Shown piece after piece: positions 16,755 to 25,017 of a stretch of 64,000 nt of DNA (its first letter is position 1; every line of letters begins with the position of its first letter). The position numbers and the translations under genes were made by a program. The notes beneath the pieces were generated by a model. It ran no database searches. It was given only the letters and a program-made list of their open reading frames with translations, and was not told the DNA's origin. The stretch is from Nocardia vinacea (GTDB lineage Bacteria > Actinomycetota > Actinomycetes > Mycobacteriales > Mycobacteriaceae): the NCBI RefSeq assembly GCF_035920345.1, contig NZ_CP109149.1:7812001-7876000 (forward strand), given 5' to 3'.

Positions 16755-16787
16755 GAAGAGGCTGTGTTGATTTGCTCGCTCTGCTCG

Positions 16788-18263
16788 CTAGACGACCCGG
16801 GTCAGCTCGTAATCGGCGGCCTTCAGCTTGCGGACCCGACGGCGATAGGCGAGCTGCGGACCCGGCCAGTTGTTCGTGATCCGGCCCGAAGCGGTGCGAT
16901 ACCAGCTGGAGCAGAAGTTCCACGGTGTGCGCTCGAGGCGCTGCTGAACCGCGGTATTGAATTGCGCCTCCGCCTCGGGACGCACCTCGAGCACGTGGCC
17001 GGGACGGTCGGCGAGCAGTTGGACGGCCTGGCGGATATAGCGGGCCTGCGATTCGATCATGTAGATGATCGAGCCGACGCCGAGATTGGTATTCGGTCCG
17101 TAGACCAGGAACAGATTGGGGAAGTCGGGCACGGTAATGCCGCAGTAGGCGTGCGCGCCGCCCTGCCAGGCATCGGAGAGCTTGCGGCCCGCGCGGCCGT
17201 AAATATTCATGGGCCAGAGGAATTCGGTGCCCTTGAACCCGGTGCCGTAGATGATCACCTCCGCCTCGTGCACCGTGCCGTCGGCGGTGCGCACGCCGTT
17301 CGGCACGATTTCGGTGATGGCGGTGGTCTCGACCTGCACATTCGGTTCGAGCAGAGCCGGGTAGTAGTTGTTGGAGAACAGGCCGCGCTTACAGCCGATC
17401 GGGTAGTCGGGGGTGAGCTTGGCGCGCAGTTCCGGATCCGGGACCTGTACTTCCAGATGTTTCGACGCGATTTTCGCGACCAGTCCTACGATCCACGGGA
17501 ACTCGACAAGGCCGAGCGCGATGAATTCGGCGATGGCCCACCAGCCGAAGCGTTCGACGAGCAGGGCGCCGGGCAGCCGGGCGAAGAGTTTGTGCTGGAC
17601 CGGGGTGTAGTCGGTATCGAATTTGGGCAGCACCCAGGCCGCTGTGCGCTGGAACAGGGTGAGGTGTTCGACCTGCGGCTGGATCTCCGGAATGTACTGG
17701 ATGGCGCTGGCGCCGGTGCCGATGCAGGCGACGCGTTTACCGGCCAACTCGACGCCGTGATCCCATTCGGCGGAGTGGAACGCCTGACCGGTGAAGGTAT
17801 CGATGCCAGGGATGTTCGGCAGGGCGGGCCGGGACAGTTGGCCGACCGCGGAGATGAGCACGTCGGCGGTTCGGGCCGTGCCGTCCTCGGTCCGTACGGT
17901 CCAGCGGCCGGAACTGTCGTCGAATTCGGCGTCGGTCACCTCGGCACCGAAATGGATCGCCTCCAGCAGGCGGTGCCGCTGGGCGACACCGCGCAGGTAG
18001 TCGTGGATCGCGGCCTGTCCGGAATACCGCTGCGGCCAGTCCGGCTTGGGCTCGTAGGAGAACGAGTACAGCGGCGACGGCACATCACAAGCTGCGCCGG
18101 GGTAGGTATTCTCCCGCCAGACCCCGCCGATGTCCGTGCCGCGCTCCAGGATAGCGATATCGTCGAAACCGTTGCGCCGCAATTCGATTGCCATCCCGAC
18201 GCCGCCGAAACCGGCGCCGATGATGATGACCGAGGGCCGTTCGCCAGCTGTCATTTGTGGCAC
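16788..18263 (-). CDS. Flavin monooxygenase, Baeyer-Villiger type
   Basis: 491 residues. The FAD site is VIIIGAGFGGVG (about 12-23). The Baeyer-Villiger fingerprint FxGxxxHxxxWD is present as FTGQAFHSAEWD near 160-171. The NADPH Rossmann motif follows (CIGTGASAIQYIPEI), and the C-terminal region has GTGFKGTEFLWP. Type I BVMOs turn ketones into esters or lactones using NADPH and O2, and similar mycobacterial enzymes (EtaA-like) also activate thioamides. The divergent AraC-type gene at 18380 is the likely regulator; dispersed element copy 2 lies between the two genes. Confidence 0.92.
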   Translation of the reverse strand: MPQMTAGERPSVIIIGAGFGGVGMAIELRRNGFDDIAILERGTDIGGVWRENTYPGAACDVPSPLYSFSYEPKPDWPQRYSGQAAIHDYLRGVAQRHRLLEAIHFGAEVTDAEFDDSSGRWTVRTEDGTARTADVLISAVGQLSRPALPNIPGIDTFTGQAFHSAEWDHGVELAGKRVACIGTGASAIQYIPEIQPQVEHLTLFQRTAAWVLPKFDTDYTPVQHKLFARLPGALLVERFGWWAIAEFIALGLVEFPWIVGLVAKIASKHLEVQVPDPELRAKLTPDYPIGCKRGLFSNNYYPALLEPNVQVETTAITEIVPNGVRTADGTVHEAEVIIYGTGFKGTEFLWPMNIYGRAGRKLSDAWQGGAHAYCGITVPDFPNLFLVYGPNTNLGVGSIIYMIESQARYIRQAVQLLADRPGHVLEVRPEAEAQFNTAVQQRLERTPWNFCSSWYRTASGRITNNWPGPQLAYRRRVRKLKAADYELTRVV

Positions 18264-18323
18264 TCCTCACAGCACTGTAGATGAGTTCCACTCTAAGACT
18301 GCTGGTCGCGTATGGGGGCTGAT

Positions 18324-18355
18324 CCTTTCGAGCGACCTGCAAGCAGTCGCTACGG
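18324..18355 (+). repeat. Dispersed 32-bp hairpin-like element, copy 2
   Basis: Same 32 bases as copy 1 (9932-9963), beginning CCTTTCGAGCGACCTGCAAG. It lies in the divergent region of the monooxygenase and AraC-type genes, oriented toward the AraC gene, 25 bp from its ATG. The terminal TACGGG could serve as a -10 hexamer. Confidence 0.75.
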
Positions 18356-18379
18356 GTGCTATCGAGATTTTCGGCCATA

Positions 18380-19447
18380 ATGTCCGCTGTGGAGCGGGTA
18401 CAGGATCCGGGCATCCGCGACTGGAACTTTCCGCGCGGCATCGCCAGCGTGGCACTTATGGTCGGCTATGCCGGTGAGCAGGGCGTGCCCGTCACGCGCA
18501 TGCTCGCCGGAACCGGGCTGACCGAGGCCATGCTGCACGATCCGGACGCGCAGATCGACGCGCGCACCGAACTCGCCGTCATCCGCAATCTCGTCCGCGA
18601 ACTCGCCGATATGCCCGCGCTCGGTGTCGAGATCGGTCGCCGGTATCGGATCACCACTTTCGGCATTTTCGGCTTCGCCTGCGTCAGCAGTCCGACGCTC
18701 GGTGAGGCGATCTCGTTCGCGCTGCGCTATCTGGAGCTGAGCTTCACCTTCTGCCTGCCCGTCGCGGAATGGGGGGAGGGCGAATTCATCGCGTGGGTGC
18801 ACGACGAATCGATTCCGGTCGATGTGCGCCAGTTCCTGGTCGAACGCGATGTGACCGCCATGCATCAGGTCATGAGCGATCTGATCGGTAAACAGCTGCC
18901 GCTCACCAGGGCCGAATTCCGTTTTCCCGAGCCGACATACGTCGATCGGATCATGGCGGTCACCCAGGTGCAGCCCCGTTTCGGGCGGCCGCACAACCTG
19001 TTCACCATCGATCCGGCAATGCTGGAACAGCCACTGCCGCAGGCGAATGAGCACACCTGGGCCATGTGCCTCGCGCAATGCCGCGATCTGGTGGATCGAC
19101 GCCGAGCCCGCACGGGTATCGCGGCCGAGGTGCGCGAACTCCTTGTGCCCGGCGGTGCGGACGGATTCGCGGCCCCGCGTGGAATCGACTCCGTCGCACG
19201 CGATCTCAATATGAGCACTCGCACCCTGCGCCGCCACCTCGATGCCGCGGGTACCAGCTACCGCGCGCTGCTGGACGAGGTGCGCCGCGCGCTCGCCGAG
19301 GAAATGCTCACCGCCACACCACTTTCGGTGAGCGATGTGGCCATCCGGCTCGGCTACGCCGAATCCTCCACCTTCATCTACGCCTTCAAGCGCTGGACCG
19401 GCGCGACACCGGCCGCCTACCGCCGCGAGCGGGCGGTGCGCCGCTAA
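18380..19447 (+). CDS. AraC-family regulator with N-terminal arabinose-binding-like (OruR-type) domain
   Basis: 355 residues. The first 200 or so form the ligand-sensing domain of the OruR/ArgR subgroup (YAGEQGVPVTRMLAGTGL, then FGIFGFACVSSPTLGEAI). The C-terminal 100 carry two helix-turn-helices: SVARDLNMSTRTLRRHLDAA and VSDVAIRLGYAESSTFIYAF. I prefer the ATG at 18380; a GTG at 18356 in frame would fall at the end of the repeat element. Divergent from the BVMO, so it probably controls that gene in response to a ketone or steroid-like substrate (inference). The last 4 bp overlap the convergent phosphodiesterase. Confidence 0.9.
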   Translation: MSAVERVQDPGIRDWNFPRGIASVALMVGYAGEQGVPVTRMLAGTGLTEAMLHDPDAQIDARTELAVIRNLVRELADMPALGVEIGRRYRITTFGIFGFACVSSPTLGEAISFALRYLELSFTFCLPVAEWGEGEFIAWVHDESIPVDVRQFLVERDVTAMHQVMSDLIGKQLPLTRAEFRFPEPTYVDRIMAVTQVQPRFGRPHNLFTIDPAMLEQPLPQANEHTWAMCLAQCRDLVDRRRARTGIAAEVRELLVPGGADGFAAPRGIDSVARDLNMSTRTLRRHLDAAGTSYRALLDEVRRALAEEMLTATPLSVSDVAIRLGYAESSTFIYAFKRWTGATPAAYRRERAVRR

Positions 19448-20223
19448 TGCGGCTGCACGCCGATCCGGCCGCCCATCGCAACGCTCCGGAAATGCGTTGT
19501 GATGCGGTGATTTTCGTCGATGACGTGCAGGGCGATGGCCGGATCCGGCGCGTAGTCCATCACGCGATGGGGGAGCTCGAGTTCCCACTCCCCGCCGAGT
19601 ACAGAGGCGGTGCTCGGGGAGATCAGTAGCGGGCGGCCCGCGAAGGTGGTCGTGGCGGCGGAGTGCGCATGTCCGGTGATCACGCCGACAATGCGTTTGT
19701 CGGCGGCGACCACCTCGGCCAATTTTTCGGGCTCGGCCAGCGAGATCTCATCGATGACCGGACTGAACAGATGTGCGGGCGGATGGTGCAGCGCGAGGAG
19801 TACGGGCGCGTCGGCGGGTGCGGCGGCGAGTACGCCGCGCAGCCAGCCGTAGGTTTCCTCGGCGAGTCGGCCGCCGGATTCGCCGGGGACGCTCGAATCC
19901 AGCAGGGCCACGGTCAAATTGCCGATCCGGTGTGCGTGATTGATCGGCGCGGTCGACGCGGATTCGCCGAGCAGGATCGTGCGGAAGGCGGCGCGGTCGT
20001 CGTGATTACCGGGCAGGGCGTAGACGGGGATATCGGTGTCGAGTGCGCCGCGCGCCTCGGCATACTGCTCGGGCTTACCCGAATCGGTGATATCGCCGGT
20101 CACCAGAATGGCATCGGGCCTGCGTCGCAGATCGGCGAGATAGGCCATGACCCGCTCGACCCGTTCGGCATTGCGGGTGCCGAGATCGAAATGGGTATCG
20201 CTGACCTGAGCCACCAGGATCAT
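19444..20223 (-). CDS. Calcineurin-like metallophosphoesterase (CpdA-type)
   Basis: 259 residues with all metal-binding motifs of the class III cAMP phosphodiesterase group: SDTHFD (8-13), VTGDITDSG (about 41-49), ALPGNHDDR (about 69-77), and ITGHAHSA near 159-166. It should hydrolyse a cyclic nucleotide or another phosphodiester with Fe/Mn in the cytosol. A class III cyclase is encoded 2.6 kb away (22819-23817), but the two are not in one operon. Convergent with the AraC-type gene, overlapping it by 4 bp. Confidence 0.9.
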   Translation of the reverse strand: MILVAQVSDTHFDLGTRNAERVERVMAYLADLRRRPDAILVTGDITDSGKPEQYAEARGALDTDIPVYALPGNHDDRAAFRTILLGESASTAPINHAHRIGNLTVALLDSSVPGESGGRLAEETYGWLRGVLAAAPADAPVLLALHHPPAHLFSPVIDEISLAEPEKLAEVVAADKRIVGVITGHAHSAATTTFAGRPLLISPSTASVLGGEWELELPHRVMDYAPDPAIALHVIDENHRITTHFRSVAMGGRIGVQPH

Positions 20224-20384
20224 CGGCGTTCGCTTTCTCTGGGGGATCGCTCCATTGCGTCAGAGGGTGTCGGCATCGTGTGCCGGCACGTCTACAGGCT
20301 AGATGACCTGCGGGTTCCGCGTCGCCATGAGGCTGGCCACCGGTAGAAGGCCGCCGGGTCGGAAGTGGTCGCACGCACACCGGG

Positions 20385-20819
20385 TCAGCTCGACGGGTCG
20401 ACGACCGATGCCCACAGCGTCTGCAGTGACCGCAGGAACGACTTGCGATCGGCGGCTGGGAGCTGGGACAGCAGTCGGTTCTCCTGCTCCTGGATATCGC
20501 GTTGTGCCTGGTCGCGGGTGGTTCGACCGGCCGGGGTGAGCGAAATCAGGCGTGCGCGCCGGTCGGCCGGATCGAGGTCGCGCCGGATGAGGCCGCGCTG
20601 CTGGAGTTCGTCGAGTGTGCCGATGATGCGCGTCTTGTCCGCGCGGATCTTCTTGGCCAGCGCGGCCTGGGTGTAGACGGGTTCGTCGCCGAGTCCGAGC
20701 AGGACCACATAGCCCCACATGGTCAGGCCGTGCCGCTCGAGTATGGGCAGTTCCGCCATGGCGAGGGCGCGGCCGAGCGGCGCGATCATCGCGGCGAGGT
20801 CGGGACGCTTTTCCGGCAT
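20385..20819 (-). CDS. MarR-family transcriptional regulator
   Basis: 144 residues with the MarR winged helix: recognition helix AALAKKIRADKTRIIGTLDEL and wing LDPADRRARLISLTPAG. Dimer helices lie at both ends. It is divergent from the DinB-type gene at 20906, with an 86-bp shared promoter region holding two copies of a CTTAnGATAAG palindrome (20840-20867). It is the presumed repressor of both genes. The ligand is unknown. Confidence 0.9.
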   Translation of the reverse strand: MPEKRPDLAAMIAPLGRALAMAELPILERHGLTMWGYVVLLGLGDEPVYTQAALAKKIRADKTRIIGTLDELQQRGLIRRDLDPADRRARLISLTPAGRTTRDQAQRDIQEQENRLLSQLPAADRKSFLRSLQTLWASVVDPSS

Positions 20820-20839
20820 GGGTAGAAAATACCGCTTGG

Positions 20840-20867
20840 CTTATGATAAGCCTGAGCTTACGATAAG
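20840..20867. promoter_or_regulatory. Tandem operator for the MarR protein (predicted)
   Basis: Two near-palindromes, CTTATGATAAG (20840-20850) and CTTACGATAAG (20857-20867), with centres 17 bp apart, in an otherwise AT-richer 86-bp divergent region. Spacing and symmetry fit two MarR dimers controlling both directions. Assignment to this MarR is by position only. Confidence 0.6.
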
Positions 20868-20905
20868 CAGATGCGTATAAATTTTGATATATCGAAAGGA
20901 AAGCG

Positions 20906-21550
20906 ATGACCACCGATTCCGACACCGCCGCCGGGTTGCAGACCCTCAAATCACTGGGGACACAGGTCGATTTGATCGCCCTCAATGCCCAGGCGGTGCG
21001 CACCAGCATCGAAGTCGTTTCCCATCTGACCGCCGCCGATCTGACCAAGCCGACGCCGTGCGTGGGCTGGACGCTGCATGGGTTGCTGGCGCACATGATC
21101 ACCCAGCACTACGGCTTCGCGGCCGCCTCCCGCGGCGAGGGCGATCTGTCGCTGTGGCGGCTGCGTCCGCTGGGCGATGACCCGGTCGCGGACTACCGTG
21201 CCGCCGCCGATCATGTGCTGGCTTCCTTCGCCGAGGACGGCGTGCTCGACCGGTCCTTCCCGCTGCCGGAGTTCACCCGCGCCTTCGAATTCTCCGGAGC
21301 CGAGGCGGTCAGCTTCCACTTCATCGACTACGTCGTGCACTCCTGGGATGTCGCCCGAACCCTCGGCCGCACAGTGCATTTCGACGACGACTTGCTTGCG
21401 GTCGCATTATCGGTGGCCGAGGTCGTCCCCGGCGGCCCGGCCCGGCTGGCCCCTGGCTCCGCCTTCGGGCCGGTCATCGCCTGGTCCGGTGACTCCGCGC
21501 TCGACGAGATCGTCGCCATCCTCGGGCGTTCCCCGAGTTGGCCTGCGTAG
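20906..21550 (+). CDS. TIGR03086-family DinB-fold protein (mycothiol-dependent type)
   Basis: 214 residues. The N-terminal four-helix bundle has the TPCVGWTLHGLLAHMITQHYG motif, the usual metal-site His region of TIGR03086 and maleylpyruvate isomerase-like proteins, and a second His in HFIDYVVHSWDVART. Relatives use mycothiol as cofactor in isomerisation or detoxification. AAAGGAAAGCG precedes the ATG at 20906. Divergent from the MarR gene, so it is probably induced by that regulator's ligand. Confidence 0.9.
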   Translation: MTTDSDTAAGLQTLKSLGTQVDLIALNAQAVRTSIEVVSHLTAADLTKPTPCVGWTLHGLLAHMITQHYGFAAASRGEGDLSLWRLRPLGDDPVADYRAAADHVLASFAEDGVLDRSFPLPEFTRAFEFSGAEAVSFHFIDYVVHSWDVARTLGRTVHFDDDLLAVALSVAEVVPGGPARLAPGSAFGPVIAWSGDSALDEIVAILGRSPSWPA

Positions 21551-21938
21551 TCCTCGCCCGCTTTCGAGTGGTCACCGTGCACCAATTACTTTGCTGCGCA
21601 TCGAATTCCCGGTCATTCCGGCGCGGAGGTGTGCTCGCCGGCAGCATCGCCACTGCGCCTCCGCTCCGGTGATCGCCGCTTGCAGAGGTCCCAATCGCGG
21701 CAACTGCGACACATCGGCTCCGGTGATGCCGCAGGTGATTTACCCTGTCGCGCACGGAGTTCCCGGTCACTCCGTGCGCGGCGCGCAAGGAACGTGAGCA
21801 GCGCTGGCATGGCCCGCGGAGGTTGCGGTCGGGTCGCGCCCGCGGCACATCCGGTCTGGTGATTCGCCGAGCGCGACATGGCCTGTCGCGCATGGAATAG
21901 CCGGGCTATTCGCGCGCGACGTTGGGCAGGGGCGAGGG
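21551..21938. other. 388-bp intergenic region built of hairpin-rich repeats
   Basis: No credible gene. It lies between convergent genes (DinB-type and RluA) and carries repeated small stem-loops of the form GGAnTnnCCGGnnAnTCC at about 21604, 21755 and 21894. Two longer related units are given separately. Confidence 0.6.
21708..21922. repeat. Two related ~78-bp intergenic repeat units
   Basis: Units at 21708-21785 and 21844-21922 share the order GxCACATCxGGxxTGGTGAT-like start, a CCTGTCGCGCA block, and a terminal hairpin around CCCGG/CCGGG. A partial third unit lies near 21597-21625. They look like diverged tandem copies of a non-coding repeat rather than coding sequence. Confidence 0.45.
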
Positions 21939-22730
21939 CTATTCGGTTGATGGGGGCGGAGATTGGGCGGTGCGCAGGAGGTTGTCGGCGTGTCGGAGGA
22001 GGTCGGTGGCGTCGGGGGTGGGGTGGAGGGGGTGCCAGAAGTCGGGGGTTGGGGTTGCTCGGAGGGTGAGGGTCGGGGGTGTGCGCCAGGGGGCGGCGAG
22101 GGCGAGTTGCCAGGAGTGGAGGTAGGTGCGGTCGTATCGGGCGGATTTGTCGAATAGGGGGTCGCCGACGATGGGGTGCCCGATCCAGGCCAGGTGTACG
22201 CGGATCTGGTGGCGGCGGCCGGTGATCGGGCGCACGGCGAGCACGGCGTGGGTTTCCGTGCGAAGGACCGTTGTGAACTGGGTTGTCGACGGATAGTTCT
22301 TGGTGGCCAAGAGATCCGCGTCATCGACGAACCAGCGACCGGCCTGCTCGCGAATGGATTCGCGGGGCGCGGCGATTCGCACGCGGTTTTTGCGGCCGAC
22401 GCTGAGCGGCAGTTCGATGACGCCGCGATCGGGCAGGCCGGACGACTCGACGATCGCCAGATAGGCCTTCTCGGCCGTCTGCTTATTGAACTGCCTGGTC
22501 AGCTGCCCGTGCGCGCCCAGCTCCTTGGCCAGCAGCACCAGTCCGGAGGTCACCTTGTCGATCCGGTGCACCGGATACAGCGTTTCCCCCACCGCTGCCG
22601 CCGCCTCGACGATATCGCTGTCGTGCCGCTCCCCGGTCACCGAAATCCCAGCGGGTTTGTTCAACGCCAGCACCGCCGCGTCCTCCTCGATAACGCAGCT
22701 CTCCCGCAACTCGGCCCACTCGAACTCCAC
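21939..22730 (-). CDS. RluA-family 23S/tRNA pseudouridine synthase
   Basis: 263 residues. The catalytic motif HRIDKVTSGLVLLAK contains Asp 58; later family motifs are KAYLAIV and ITGRRHQIRVHLAWIGHPIVGD. No S4 domain precedes it, so it is the short RluA-type that modifies structured RNA. The substrate position cannot be inferred. The last 20 residues are Pro/Thr-rich and poorly conserved. The gene stands alone between a repeat-rich spacer and the cyclase gene. Confidence 0.92.
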   Translation of the reverse strand: MEFEWAELRESCVIEEDAAVLALNKPAGISVTGERHDSDIVEAAAAVGETLYPVHRIDKVTSGLVLLAKELGAHGQLTRQFNKQTAEKAYLAIVESSGLPDRGVIELPLSVGRKNRVRIAAPRESIREQAGRWFVDDADLLATKNYPSTTQFTTVLRTETHAVLAVRPITGRRHQIRVHLAWIGHPIVGDPLFDKSARYDRTYLHSWQLALAAPWRTPPTLTLRATPTPDFWHPLHPTPDATDLLRHADNLLRTAQSPPPSTE

Positions 22731-22797
22731 CGGACGAGCTTAGAGCGCCGTTCACGCCACCCCGAACCCCAACGGAGCGAGTCTTACGAGCGAACCC

Positions 22798-22816
22798 GCA
22801 GCGCCGCAGGCGCTGC
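22798..22816 (-). terminator. Hairpin after the cyclase gene
   Basis: GCAGCGCC-gca-GGCGCTGC, a perfect 8-bp stem with a 3-nt loop, starting 3 bp after the stop of the adenylate cyclase gene on the minus strand. Confidence 0.6.
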
Positions 22817-22818
22817 AA

Positions 22819-23817
22819 TCAAACACGGCGCCGCAGGGTGTGCGGGCGCAGGCGGTTGAAGCCGCGGACGCGCACGCTGCGCAGATTGCGGATATCGAAC
22901 TCCGGATTGCCGTCCAAGGCCGCGGCGGCGTCGTCATCGACGAGAACGGTGCCGGGTCGGGCGACGCCGGTGAGCCGGGAGGCGATATTGACCACCGAGC
23001 CGTACAGATCGCCGAAGCGTTGCAGCACCGGTCCGTATGCCACGGCGACCCGCAGCTCCGGCGTGCCGCCGACCATCATCGTGCTCTCCTGGATGGCGAG
23101 TGCGATGCGCGCCGCGTCCGAAGGATCCTCGGCCGCGAACATGACCTCGTCGCCGACATTCTTGATCACCCAGCCGCCGTTTTCGGTGATCGCGGCGGTG
23201 GTGGTGGATTCGAATGCCTCCAGCAGCATGGAGAGTTCGTCGGGGTGCAGATGCCTGGTGAGCCGGGTGTAGCCGACCATATCGGCGAAGCCGACCGCCA
23301 ACTCGCGCACCGCCTCGCCCGCCGTGGTGCCCGGATCGAGGGAACGGGCCAGGGCCGCGGCGAGGTGGCGGCGCCACGCATAGGTATTGAGCTGTTCGAG
23401 CGTGGAGATGGCCGCCTCGGTGGCGGCGCGCGCGATTTCGGCCGGATCGGTGCCGGGCGCGGCGGCGGCCATCCGAGCGCTGATTTCGGCGAGCACCACA
23501 TCGACCTGCCATTCGGCCAGTCGTGCCATGCCCTGGCCGAGGGTGCGTGCGGTCGCGGCCTGCTGACGGGAGTCCGCCGAGGCGAGCACGTTGAGTGCGC
23601 GGAAATTGCGCACCGCGGCGATATCGGCGTCGGCGTAGTCGACGGCGGCGTCGTCGAGACCGGCTGGGAAGCCGAGTGCCATCCACAGCCGCTTGGTCAG
23701 GTCGGTGGTGGTCCCGGATTGTTCGGCGACCTGGGTCCGGTTGTAGCGGCGCGGTCCGTCGAGCAGATACGACTCCACGACCGACTCGACCAGCTCGGAT
23801 ATCTCGGTGGGAACCAT
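22819..23817 (-). CDS. Class III adenylate cyclase with N-terminal helical domain
   Basis: 332 residues from ATG 23817; the frame is open to 23883. An N-terminal helical domain (about 1-160) resembles that of mycobacterial soluble cyclases such as Rv2212. The catalytic domain has the metal Asp in VGFADMVGYTRL, the second metal site and Lys in WVIKNVGDEVMF, and the transition-state Asn/Arg in GSVVNIASRL. The Lys before GDE favours ATP over GTP. It makes cAMP in the cytosol, probably regulated through the N-terminal domain. A hairpin follows its stop; the CpdA-like enzyme at 19444 could be the counter-enzyme. Confidence 0.9.
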   Translation of the reverse strand: MVPTEISELVESVVESYLLDGPRRYNRTQVAEQSGTTTDLTKRLWMALGFPAGLDDAAVDYADADIAAVRNFRALNVLASADSRQQAATARTLGQGMARLAEWQVDVVLAEISARMAAAAPGTDPAEIARAATEAAISTLEQLNTYAWRRHLAAALARSLDPGTTAGEAVRELAVGFADMVGYTRLTRHLHPDELSMLLEAFESTTTAAITENGGWVIKNVGDEVMFAAEDPSDAARIALAIQESTMMVGGTPELRVAVAYGPVLQRFGDLYGSVVNIASRLTGVARPGTVLVDDDAAAALDGNPEFDIRNLRSVRVRGFNRLRPHTLRRRV

Positions 23818-23917
23818 GATCGGTACCTTACGGGCCGGGCGGTCGCCCATGGCGCCAACGGACCAGGTGGCAGTCACCGCCACCGTTGCCGCGGCCCGGG
23901 ACTGTGATCGGTCACAA

Positions 23918-24295
23918 TCAGCTCAGGTGCAGCCACTGTCCGGTCGACGGCACGCCCTGGTCGTTCACGACGAACACCAGGTACCAGCCCGGCGGCGCGA
24001 GCGCCGGATTCGACGGCAGCGTGATGGTCACGGAATCCGGTGCGGCGCTGGTGAATTCGAGATCGATCAGGCGTTGCTCGTTATCGGAGAAGTGGGTGCA
24101 CGCCCCAGGTCGGACGAGATTCACCTCGCGCAGGGCCGTAGTGGTAGTCGCGGTAACGGTCACGCCGTAGGCGACGGTGTCCGTCGCGAGCGCGAGTGGC
24201 GGTCGCTCGCCTTGGAAAAGGTAAGGCGGCCAATATGTTTCGATGCGCAATTCCTCGGTCTTGCGCGTCGTATGCCGAAGTTGTCCGATGATGTG
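23918..24295 (-). pseudogene. C-terminal fragment of a galactose-oxidase-like protein (DUF1929 domain)
   Basis: About 125 residues with the pattern of the C-terminal immunoglobulin-like domain of radical-copper oxidases and glyoxal oxidases: ELRIETYWPPYLFQGERPPL near the start and PPGWYLVFVVNDQGVPSTG at the end. The whole kelch propeller with its copper ligands is absent, and no convincing start codon opens the fragment. It fills the space between PadR (stop at 24298) and the cyclase gene. It is most simply the tail of a gene whose front was lost. Confidence 0.6.
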
Positions 24296-24297
24296 GG

Positions 24298-24903
24298 TTA
24301 CTGCTGCTGGTACGGCAGTAGGGATTCCCTGGACCAGGTGAGGGTGCCCGCGGCCAGATCGGCGATAACGGCGTCGAGCCAACGCAATTCGGCCTCGGTG
24401 ACCGCGCGCTGGTACTCGTCTTCCAGCATCACCACCCTTGGCAGCTGCATCGCGGCGGCCTGTTTCGCATCGGCATCCATCTCGGCGAGCTTGGCGCGCA
24501 CCGACTTTGCCCGCCGCTCCAATTCCGTGCGAGCGCCCTCGGGTCCGAGCAGCATCAGGAACGACAGCGCCGCAGGGAATTCCGGGTACTCGTTGCGTGG
24601 TTCGCCGATCATCTCGGCGAGCCAAGTCGCGCAGGTAGCGCGGCCGGCATCGGTGATCTCGTAGACGGTCCGCTCCGGATATTGCTGATCGCGGCCGGTT
24701 TCGCGGACTGTCACCAGTCCGGCCTCCTGCAGCCTGCCGATCGTCTTGTAGAGCGCGGCGCGCTGGGTGACATTGACGACCTTGTCCTTGCCCCATTCCT
24801 TGATCCGGCGCTGGATCGCATAGGGGTGCATCGGTTCCAGATGCAGGATGCCGAGCAGTGCCATCGCCAGAGGAGAGCGCTTGAACTGCGTCGATGCCGT
24901 CAT
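24298..24903 (-). CDS. PadR-family transcriptional regulator
   Basis: 201 residues. The N-terminal winged helix has the PadR signature LHLEPMHPYAIQRRI and RAALYKTIGRLQEAGLV; the C-terminal coiled-coil (Vir-type) region covers about 100-200. I chose ATG 24903 rather than 24912. Divergent from the unknown gene at 25018, with AACTAGTT palindromes between them. It should repress its neighbour and itself until a small molecule binds. Confidence 0.88.
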   Translation of the reverse strand: MTASTQFKRSPLAMALLGILHLEPMHPYAIQRRIKEWGKDKVVNVTQRAALYKTIGRLQEAGLVTVRETGRDQQYPERTVYEITDAGRATCATWLAEMIGEPRNEYPEFPAALSFLMLLGPEGARTELERRAKSVRAKLAEMDADAKQAAAMQLPRVVMLEDEYQRAVTEAELRWLDAVIADLAAGTLTWSRESLLPYQQQ

Positions 24904-24944
24904 ACCGCCCATTCTAGTGGTGTCTCGACAACTAGAAACCTACG

Positions 24945-24967
24945 AACTAGTTGCAAAGAAACTAGTT
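24945..24967. promoter_or_regulatory. Paired AACTAGTT operator between padR and the divergent gene
   Basis: Perfect 8-bp palindromes AACTAGTT at 24945-24952 and 24960-24967, with centres 15 bp apart. A further ACTAG half at about 24930 and CAACTA near 24974 extend the pattern. The region is much more AT-rich than its surroundings. It is the predicted binding site of the PadR protein. Confidence 0.5.
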
Positions 24968-25017
24968 CTTGTGCAACTATTGATTCATCAGCGGAAGCCG
25001 CCCGAAAGGATCGAAAA

